Positions 7,185 through 12,167 of a stretch of DNA of 12,167 nt are shown here, piece by piece. This DNA is from JAAZBV01 sp964499695 (GTDB lineage: Bacteria > Desulfobacterota > DSM-4660 > Desulfatiglandales > HGW-15). The stretch spans positions 1 to 12,167 of the forward strand of contig CAZCMD010000149.1 in the NCBI GenBank assembly GCA_964499695.1, given 5' to 3'. The notes beneath the pieces are model-generated. The model did not search any database, was not told the DNA's origin, and worked only from the letters and a program-made list of their open reading frames with translations. A program made the position numbers and the translations under genes. The stretch's first letter is position 1. Every line of letters begins with the position of its first letter.

Positions 7185-7296
7185 TTTACTGCTGACAGCG
7201 TTTAAAATCAAGGGGAAATTCAATGATCAATGAGTATTCAATTCAAGATTCAAAATTCAAGATTCAAGATTCAAGATTAAGAGAACAAAATTCAAG
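7185..7296 (+). repeat. Dispersed repeat copy 2 with ATTCAAG 7-mer array
   Basis: TTTACTGCTGACAGCG, ATCAAGGGGAA and CAATGATCAATGAG match copy 1 at 5871 in order and orientation. They are followed by five near-perfect 7-mers (ATTCAAG, one as ATTCAAA; 7241-7275), a degenerate stretch, and one more ATTCAAG at 7290-7296. The copy sits in the 360-base gap upstream of the multihaem cytochrome gene. The remainder of that gap (7297-7471) is very AT-rich, with only the weak promoter noted next. Confidence 0.72.
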
Positions 7297-7402
7297 GTTT
7301 TCCCTTTTAATTAACCACATACAGTAAATATTATTCTATCGTCATTTATTATTATTTTTAGATATCTGAAATAAATTAAAAAAACCAAAAATCATTTTTA
7401 TC

Positions 7403-7429
7403 TTGAGCATTAATGCATAGTTATATATT
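7403..7429 (+). promoter_or_regulatory. Weak candidate promoter of the hmcABCD-like operon
   Basis: TTGAGC (7403-7408) and TATATT (7424-7429) resemble sigma-70 boxes, but the spacer is only 15 bases. The surrounding DNA is so AT-rich that chance matches are likely. A start near 7436 would give a leader of about 36 bases. Confidence 0.25.
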
Positions 7430-7471
7430 TTCCCCTGTAGAATCAGGATAAATTTGTATAAGGACTAAACT

Positions 7472-8713
7472 ATGAAACAACGAAGGTGTCTAAGTTATAA
7501 ATGTCTTGCTGTTATTGCCTGTTTAGCATTCATTTTCACCCTGATGAACATGGCAAACCTGGCAGAGGGTGAACAGGGCAATACTCCAGGTATAGAAAAC
7601 AGGCCTGATGTTATTACCAAAGACACATTAGAATCTATCTTTGATAAGCCTTTACATGATCTCCACACGGAAATTGCCGGAGGAGAATGCAGCAGTTGTC
7701 ATCACACTAAAGGTAAAGAGACCTCATGTAAAAAGTGTCATAAGGAGACAGACAGAAAAAAACTCATCTCCATGAAAAATGCCTCCCATCTTAAGTGCAT
7801 CGGGTGTCATAAAGAGATGTCAGGGCCGGTCAATTGCAATGGATGTCATGATAAAAGCGGGGAAGAGAAAAATGCCAGACCCGGTGATTCCTCTGCATCA
7901 GCCCGGACGCAGCAGGATTCCGGCTTAAATGCTAAAGACACAGATATACCAGTCAACAAAATGGGCACAGTTACATTTGATCATGAGACTCATGACAAAT
8001 ATCAGGACAATTGCAATCTATGTCATCATACCGGTGAAACAGGCTCGTGTATGGAATCATGTCATATTGTTAATGGTTCTGAGCAGGGTAAGATGATCAC
8101 AGCCGAACAGGCCATGCATAGCATTGACAGTAAAAGAAGCTGTATAGGGTGTCATGAGGAGAGCAAGAAGAATAAAGAGTGTGCCGGATGCCACGGGAGC
8201 ATGGAAAAGGGTAAAAATCTTGATACTATATGCCTGAAATGCCACATGGAGGTCCCGGAATCTAAGGGTTTTGAAGCACCGAAGAGAGAATCACATCCGG
8301 CCATGCCCCCTGAATTCGGTAAAACCGCACAGGAAGAGATTATGGATAAGGATATTCCTGAGAAGGTAATTATTGACAAATTGTCCTCCCAATATGATGC
8401 GGTCGAGTTGCCCCACAGGAAAATCATAGATGCATTGATGCTTGGTATAAAAAATAACAGGCTTGCCACAGGCTTTCACGATGGGAAGGATACCATTTGT
8501 CTTGGTTGCCATCATAACAGCCCGTTAGGTAAGACCCTCAGTTGCGCTGATTGCCATAAAATATCATCTGATGATAAAGATTTATCAAGGCCAGGTCTTA
8601 AAGTAGCTTATCATCAGCAGTGTATAGGTTGTCATGATCGCATGGGTATTGAATCGCCAAAATCCACCGGGTGTGTGGATTGTCACAAGGCCAATAAAGT
8701 TAAATCTAAATGA
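7472..8713 (+). CDS. hmcA: Tridecahaem cytochrome c, HmcA/NhcA-like
   Basis: Periplasmic electron-transfer subunit, 413 aa. A Sec signal ends near residue 31 (NLA). Twelve CXXCH motifs begin at residues 73, 86, 109, 122, 181, 224, 237, 254, 343, 358, 384 and 401. A CX3CH at 193-198 makes thirteen probable haem c sites. They group as 4 + 5 + 4, each block starting with CXXCHH, as in class III cytochrome c3 modules; the extra haem (254) lies between the last two modules as in nine-haem NhcA. HmcA of Desulfovibrio has 16 haems in about 550 aa, so this looks like HmcA lacking its N-terminal three-haem module. It probably exchanges electrons with periplasmic c3 cytochromes or hydrogenase and passes them to the FeS subunit encoded next. 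AAGGA (7460-7464) supports the ATG. First gene of a four-gene operon. The symbol is by analogy. Confidence 0.88.
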   Translation: MKQRRCLSYKCLAVIACLAFIFTLMNMANLAEGEQGNTPGIENRPDVITKDTLESIFDKPLHDLHTEIAGGECSSCHHTKGKETSCKKCHKETDRKKLISMKNASHLKCIGCHKEMSGPVNCNGCHDKSGEEKNARPGDSSASARTQQDSGLNAKDTDIPVNKMGTVTFDHETHDKYQDNCNLCHHTGETGSCMESCHIVNGSEQGKMITAEQAMHSIDSKRSCIGCHEESKKNKECAGCHGSMEKGKNLDTICLKCHMEVPESKGFEAPKRESHPAMPPEFGKTAQEEIMDKDIPEKVIIDKLSSQYDAVELPHRKIIDALMLGIKNNRLATGFHDGKDTICLGCHHNSPLGKTLSCADCHKISSDDKDLSRPGLKVAYHQQCIGCHDRMGIESPKSTGCVDCHKANKVKSK

Positions 8714-8731
8714 CTTTCAGGGTATTGATTT

Positions 8732-9679
8732 ATGTCCATATCACGTAGAAAATTTTTAGGCTGGATCAGTGCCGCGGGTTGTACCTCTCTATTAAGTCCA
8801 ACCGCCCGCGGAGGGAAAAAACATTTTAAGGGCTACCCAGGCAGTTTTGGCGTATTGTATGATAACGTGCTCTGTATAGGGTGCAGGAGGTGTGAAGAGG
8901 CATGTAATGCTGTAAATAATCTGCCAGCGCCTGAAAAGCCCTTTACCGACCTCTCCGTTCTGGAAAGTAAAAGAAGAACAACCGCAAAGGCATACACCAT
9001 TGTTAACAGGTATGAAAATAAAAAGATGAATAATACCTCTGTCTTTATAAAAAAACAATGCAACCATTGTCTTGAGCCTGCATGCGCCTCTGCCTGTTTT
9101 GTAAAGGCATTCAGGAAGACAAAGGAGGGGCCGGTTACATATGACCCTTCAGTATGTGTAGGTTGCAGATACTGCATGATAGCATGCCCTTTTGAGATCC
9201 CGACATACGAATATAATGAGCCTCTTACCCCCCGTGTTATGAAATGCACCATGTGTTATAACCGTATTAAGGAGGATAAACTCCCTGGCTGTGTTGAGGC
9301 ATGCCCTATGGGGGCGCTGAAATTCGGTAAACGCGACGCCCTTATAAAATACGCCCGCGAAAGGATCGAAAAGCATCCTGACCAATACATAGACCATATC
9401 TACGGTGAGAATGAAATGGGCGGGACAAGCTGGCTTTATCTCTCTAAAGTCCCTTTTAATGAAATAGGTATGAGAGAAGACCTTGGTATAACACCTGCAC
9501 CTGAATTAACCGCAGGAGCGCTTGGCGCTGTCCCGATTGTTGTTTCTCTATGGCCTGTGTTGCTCACAGGGATATATGCCATCAATATGCGAAAGGAAAA
9601 AATCGCAGAAAAAGAAAAGAAAGAGGCAGTTGAGGCGGCAAAGACAGGCAGGAAAAAAGAATCACAGGTTAAGGAATAA
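8732..9679 (+). CDS. hmcB: Periplasmic 4x[4Fe-4S] ferredoxin-type subunit, HmcB-like
   Basis: Electron-wire subunit between the multihaem cytochrome and the membrane subunit, 315 aa. The N terminus, SRRKFLGW (4-11), is a Tat export signal, placing the folded clusters in the periplasm. Sixteen cysteines form four clusters: C48/51/54/58, C110/113/118/122, C142/145/148/152 and C172/175/187/191, with no missing ligand. A C-terminal helix (about 262-284) followed by a lysine/glutamate-rich tail anchors it in the membrane, as in HmcB. An AAGC at 14-17 in the signal resembles a poor lipobox, so lipid attachment is possible but unlikely. It starts 18 bases after the cytochrome stop with a modest AGGG (8719-8722), and 33 bases separate it from the next gene. 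Confidence 0.9.
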   Translation: MSISRRKFLGWISAAGCTSLLSPTARGGKKHFKGYPGSFGVLYDNVLCIGCRRCEEACNAVNNLPAPEKPFTDLSVLESKRRTTAKAYTIVNRYENKKMNNTSVFIKKQCNHCLEPACASACFVKAFRKTKEGPVTYDPSVCVGCRYCMIACPFEIPTYEYNEPLTPRVMKCTMCYNRIKEDKLPGCVEACPMGALKFGKRDALIKYARERIEKHPDQYIDHIYGENEMGGTSWLYLSKVPFNEIGMREDLGITPAPELTAGALGAVPIVVSLWPVLLTGIYAINMRKEKIAEKEKKEAVEAAKTGRKKESQVKE

Positions 9680-9712
9680 GGCGCAGATGAATAGAATAGT
9701 AAGGAGGGTCTC

Positions 9713-10885
9713 ATGTTTAAAAACGGTAATATCACCGTTAAATCTATAATGACACCGTTTAATATTGTGACGGGCATCATTGTCCTCTTTGGCATTGTGC
9801 TCACAGGCATTCGTTTTACAGGTGGGCTTGCAGCCGTATCGAACTTATCCGACTATAACCCATGGGGCATATGGATAGGCTTTGACCTGCTCGCAGGTGT
9901 GGCGCTTGCTGCAGGCGGATTTGTTACCTCAGCGGCGGTTTATATCTTCGGGATGAAAAAATACCATTCAGCAGTAAGGCCCGCTATCCTTACAGGTTTT
10001 CTGGGGTACGCACTTGTGGTTGTTGCCTTAAACTATGATGTAGGAAGACCATGGCGGCTGCCATACCCTTTTATTATTCAACAGGGAACCACCTCTGTCC
10101 TTTTTGAGGTGGGTATATGTGTATGTCTTTACCTTATCGTACTCTTTCTTGAGTTTTCACCTGCCGCACTGGAGTGGCTGGGTATGAAAAAACTCAGGAA
10201 TCTTATTCACAGGCTTACACTTGTGCTGACCATTTTCGGCGTAATACTTTCAACCCTGCACCAGTCTTCACTGGGGGCACTGTTTCTGATAGCCCCTTCA
10301 AAGCTGCACCCTCTCTGGTATTCAACCTATCTGCCGGTTTATTTCTTTGTAACTGCTATCATTGCCGGCTTATCAATGGTGATATTTGAAGGCGCATTGT
10401 GCCATCATGTTTTTGAACATAAACTTGATGAGGAGCATAAACAGGCAAAGGACCAGGTGGCCCTTGGCTTTGCAAAGGCAGCATCATGGGTGATGGCAGG
10501 TTATTTTGCCACAAAGATTATTGGGATTGCAGCGGATAATAACTGGCACTATCTTTTAACAGGTTATGGCCTCTGGTATCTTGTGGAGCTTATTGGTTTT
10601 GTGGGCCTCCCATGCCTGCTCTATGCAGTAGGCGTAAGGGAAAGGCGGCTATTATTAATAAGATGGACTGCCGGTTGGACAGTATTGGGCATTGTATTAA
10701 ACAGGCTTAACATATGTATTATTGCCTTTAACTGGCACCTTCCATCAAGTGAGAGATATTTCCCACACTGGATGGAGATCGGAATCTCGATTTTCCTCAT
10801 AACCTGCGGTCTGCTTGTATTTAAGTTCATAGTAACCCGGATGCCTGTTTTGTATGCCCATCCGGACTACAAAGAGACCCATTAA
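9713..10885 (+). CDS. hmcC: NrfD/HmcC-type quinone-interacting membrane subunit
   Basis: Integral membrane subunit of about ten helices, 390 aa. It probably holds the quinone/quinol site and exchanges electrons with the FeS subunit on the periplasmic side. NrfD-family marks are DYNPWGIWIGFDLLAGVALA (47-66), NYDVGRPWRLPYPF (107-120), HQSSLGALFLIAPSKLHPLW (183-202) and LNRLN (329-333). Proteins of this family carry no cofactor, and none is evident here. The start at 9713 has a strong AAGGAGG (9701-9707). It lies between the hmcB- and hmcD-like genes, the order of Hmc and Nhc operons. NrfD proteins also occur in Qrc, Dsr and other complexes. The neighbouring cytochrome and small subunit make the Hmc/Nhc type most likely. 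Confidence 0.9.
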   Translation: MFKNGNITVKSIMTPFNIVTGIIVLFGIVLTGIRFTGGLAAVSNLSDYNPWGIWIGFDLLAGVALAAGGFVTSAAVYIFGMKKYHSAVRPAILTGFLGYALVVVALNYDVGRPWRLPYPFIIQQGTTSVLFEVGICVCLYLIVLFLEFSPAALEWLGMKKLRNLIHRLTLVLTIFGVILSTLHQSSLGALFLIAPSKLHPLWYSTYLPVYFFVTAIIAGLSMVIFEGALCHHVFEHKLDEEHKQAKDQVALGFAKAASWVMAGYFATKIIGIAADNNWHYLLTGYGLWYLVELIGFVGLPCLLYAVGVRERRLLLIRWTAGWTVLGIVLNRLNICIIAFNWHLPSSERYFPHWMEIGISIFLITCGLLVFKFIVTRMPVLYAHPDYKETH

Positions 10886-10907
10886 ATATTACCGGGGAAA
10901 CAGCATT

Positions 10908-11039
10908 ATGGAAAACATCTATTACACACTTCAGGATTATCTGACCCACACAAAAGGGGTCGCCTATATTCTCATAGTCATTATCCTTATAGGCATGCTC
11001 TGTTTCTGGCGGTACCTTACAGGTAAGGATGAGGATTAG
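10908..11039 (+). CDS. hmcD: Small membrane subunit, HmcD-like
   Basis: A 43-residue peptide with one transmembrane helix (about 18-35) between a polar N terminus (MENIYYTLQDYLTHTKG) and a charged tail (RYLTGKDED). Size, single helix and position directly after the NrfD-like gene match HmcD/NhcD, a small structural subunit of unknown role. The ATG at 10908 is chosen over an in-frame ATG at 10854, which lies inside the preceding gene. GGGG (10894-10897) is a plausible ribosome site. It is the last recognisable gene of the operon; no HmcE or HmcF follows. Confidence 0.75.
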   Translation: MENIYYTLQDYLTHTKGVAYILIVIILIGMLCFWRYLTGKDED

Positions 11040-11106
11040 GGTATGAAGAATAAGGCCGCTTTTATACTCGGATAATAAAACAATCATTTATGACATATAG
11101 ATAATA

Positions 11107-11160
11107 TTTTATGCAAAACATAAAAAATTTATTGACAGTTTAAAAAATACCTTCTATTAT
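11107..11160 (+). promoter_or_regulatory. Strong sigma-70 promoter of the XRE regulator gene (leaderless)
   Basis: A perfect -35 TTGACA (11132-11137), an optimal 17-base spacer and -10 TATTAT (11155-11160, five of six) precede the ATG by only six bases. Transcription should therefore start at or within a base or two of the ATG at 11167, making a leaderless mRNA. No Shine-Dalgarno is present, in agreement. Just upstream, TTTTATG-CAAAA-CATAAAA (11107-11125) is an AT-rich inverted repeat that could serve as an UP-like element or an operator for autoregulation. The boxes are seen directly; the start site is inferred. Confidence 0.7.
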
Positions 11161-11166
11161 TACCCC

Positions 11167-11379
11167 ATGGCAATAGAAATCAGATTAGATGTAATGATGG
11201 CAAAAAAGAAGATGTCTCTCACGGACCTGTCCGAGAGGATCGGTATCTCTATCACCAATCTTTCTCTTCTCAAAACAGGCAAGGTTAAGGGCATTCGTTT
11301 CAGCACACTTGATGCCATATGCCGTGAACTGGAATGTCAGCCCGGTGACATCCTGGAGTATCTGGTTGAATATGTTTAG
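11167..11379 (+). CDS. XRE/Cro-type helix-turn-helix regulator, small YozG-like
   Basis: Cytoplasmic DNA-binding protein of 70 aa consisting of little more than one Cro/C1-type HTH domain. The pattern MAIEIRLDVMMAKKKMSLTD, then LSERIGISITNLSLLKTGK (helices 2 and 3, about 21-39), RFSTLDAICRELECQPGDIL and a short tail matches a widespread small-regulator family (YozG-like). The family alignment supports the first ATG, although ATGs at codons 10, 11 and 16 exist. Such regulators often sit beside small multi-helix membrane proteins, and here one follows after 37 bases. No ligand-binding domain is present, so any signal must come from a partner. Its targets are unknown; its own promoter is a candidate. 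Confidence 0.88.
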   Translation: MAIEIRLDVMMAKKKMSLTDLSERIGISITNLSLLKTGKVKGIRFSTLDAICRELECQPGDILEYLVEYV

Positions 11380-11416
11380 AGCATTAAAGATAGGTCTCTT
11401 TCCCGGAGGTGTTTAA

Positions 11417-12043
11417 ATGGCTATTGTGAGTAACCTGGCTAATCAAATAACAATTCAGGATTCAAGTTTTAAAACAGCAGGCTATCTTTCTTTTATAAAT
11501 GCATTCCTGACATTGCCTATGATTATTGCAGCAAACATTGCTCTTGATAAAGGTTCAGCAGGTCTCTGGATATTTGTCCTTATACCCTTAAGCTCAATTT
11601 CATGCGTTTTTACCATCTACACATTCTTACAGTTTAAACGACTGCTTGGTGAAAGATATGATATCCATAATCTCGGTAATGTGATAACAGCCCTTATAGT
11701 ATGCGCTATTATTATTAATGTTAAGAACCCGATAACCGCCATATTAATGGTGACAGTTAAGAACCCCGGTTTTGTAGAAGTGATTGACAGTATTATGGGA
11801 TTACCCTTTTTCCTGTTTATAGGGATTTTAGGGGTCATTTTGGGGTTGCGTCTTCTCAGCATAAATTACGAGTCATCCGGCCTGATGCGAATCTATGCAA
11901 TTATGAACCTGATCAGCTCTGCCTTTATGGTATCAGTAATTTTGATTTTGATCGGCCTGTTATTATCCATACCGAACAACATCATTCTAGGCATTTTATT
12001 CTTAAAAGAAGCCGAGACCGAGCCACAGGTGGAATTTGTCTGA
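11417..12043 (+). CDS. Multi-helix membrane protein of unknown function
   Basis: I do not recognise this family. The 208-aa protein has about six predicted helices (near 22-43, 49-73, 87-112, 127-148, 157-176 and 178-196), a polar N terminus and a short acidic C-terminal tail (EAETEPQVEFV). It has no signal peptide, cysteine motif or obvious catalytic residues. A motif VKNP occurs twice, twelve codons apart (102-105 and 114-117), with matching DNA repeats, suggesting a small in-frame duplication. The start has an excellent GGAGGT (11405-11410). It lies 37 bases after the XRE regulator and is probably co-transcribed with it, which suggests a regulator/membrane-protein pair. It does not resemble HmcE well enough to be counted as part of the redox complex. 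Confidence 0.7.
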   Translation: MAIVSNLANQITIQDSSFKTAGYLSFINAFLTLPMIIAANIALDKGSAGLWIFVLIPLSSISCVFTIYTFLQFKRLLGERYDIHNLGNVITALIVCAIIINVKNPITAILMVTVKNPGFVEVIDSIMGLPFFLFIGILGVILGLRLLSINYESSGLMRIYAIMNLISSAFMVSVILILIGLLLSIPNNIILGILFLKEAETEPQVEFV

Positions 12044-12073
12044 ATAAAAAGACTCAAATTTTTAAGACTTCCC

Positions 12074-12141
12074 GAAACGGACCTCTTCAGCAAAATGAGT
12101 CCATTCAGATATCGCTCCGTTTCTGAATTCATGTCTCAGAA
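12074..12141 (+). other. Inverted repeats downstream of the membrane-protein gene
   Basis: GAAACGGA (12074-12081) pairs with TCCGTTTC (12116-12123) across a 34-base loop, and TTCTGA (12121-12126) with TCAGAA (12136-12141). The two structures exclude each other. Neither is followed by a U-tract, so they are weak terminator candidates at best. Nothing else is recognised from 12044 to the window end. Confidence 0.3.
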
Positions 12142-12167
12142 GTTGGATATAATTAGACTACATGGTA

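Noticed and set aside
8771..8785. HmcB-like protein as a Tat lipoprotein (AAGC)
   Set aside because: The -3 residue is alanine rather than leucine-like, and a C-terminal helix already anchors the protein; kept only as a remark.
8833..9252. Minus-strand 139-residue frame opposite hmcB
   Set aside because: It mirrors the cysteine-rich coding strand; no start signals or domains.
9436..9810. Minus-strand reading frame across the hmcB/hmcC junction
   Set aside because: It is antisense to two well-supported genes and shows no protein family pattern.
11417..12043. Membrane protein as the missing HmcE subunit
   Set aside because: Size is similar, but it follows an independently promoted regulator gene and has none of the sequence features expected of a haem or redox membrane subunit.

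Overview
The window reads as chromosomal DNA of an anaerobic, probably sulfate-reducing bacterium (Desulfobacterota-like). The main reason is a gene set matching the Hmc/Nhc transmembrane redox complexes of sulfate reducers: a multihaem cytochrome c, a Tat-exported four-cluster ferredoxin-like subunit, an NrfD-type quinone-site membrane subunit and a 43-residue membrane peptide. A TRAP transporter and AT-rich spacers with ATTCAAG micro-repeats fit this, but taxonomy here is inference.

Layout. (1) 1-1462, + strand: a compact AbiE-type toxin-antitoxin pair with the nucleotidyltransferase toxin gene first and the AbiEi-like antitoxin second, overlapping by ATGA. A promoter with an inverted repeat sits at the window edge. 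(2) 1463-1769: AT-rich spacer with a plausible promoter and two inverted repeats. (3) 1770-2729, +: a secreted two-domain NTF2-like (DUF8021-type) protein. It ends at a hairpin shared with the convergent TRAP operon. (4) 5776-2790, - strand: a TRAP transporter operon in the order dctQ, dctM, dctP, with a perfect palindrome in its promoter region. (5) 6107-7111, -: a short MgtE-like protein with two CBS domains and a membrane domain but no MgtE N domain. It is flanked by two copies of a dispersed repeat carrying ATTCAAG arrays. (6) 7472-11039, +: a four-gene hmcABCD/nhcABCD-like operon whose cytochrome has 13 haem-binding motifs. (7) 11167-12043, +: an XRE-type regulator whose strong sigma-70 promoter predicts a leaderless mRNA, then a six-helix membrane protein of unknown function.

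How they may work together. The redox operon most likely passes electrons between periplasmic cytochromes (from H2 or formate oxidation) and the membrane quinone pool. Like Nhc, and unlike the full Hmc complex, it has no HmcE or HmcF in this window. The TRAP operon imports an organic anion, probably a carboxylate, driven by an ion gradient. The MgtE-like protein is a probable divalent-cation channel gated by CBS domains. The regulator/membrane-protein pair is transcribed separately, directly behind the redox operon; any link to it is speculation. No RNA genes, CRISPR arrays or insertion sequences were found.
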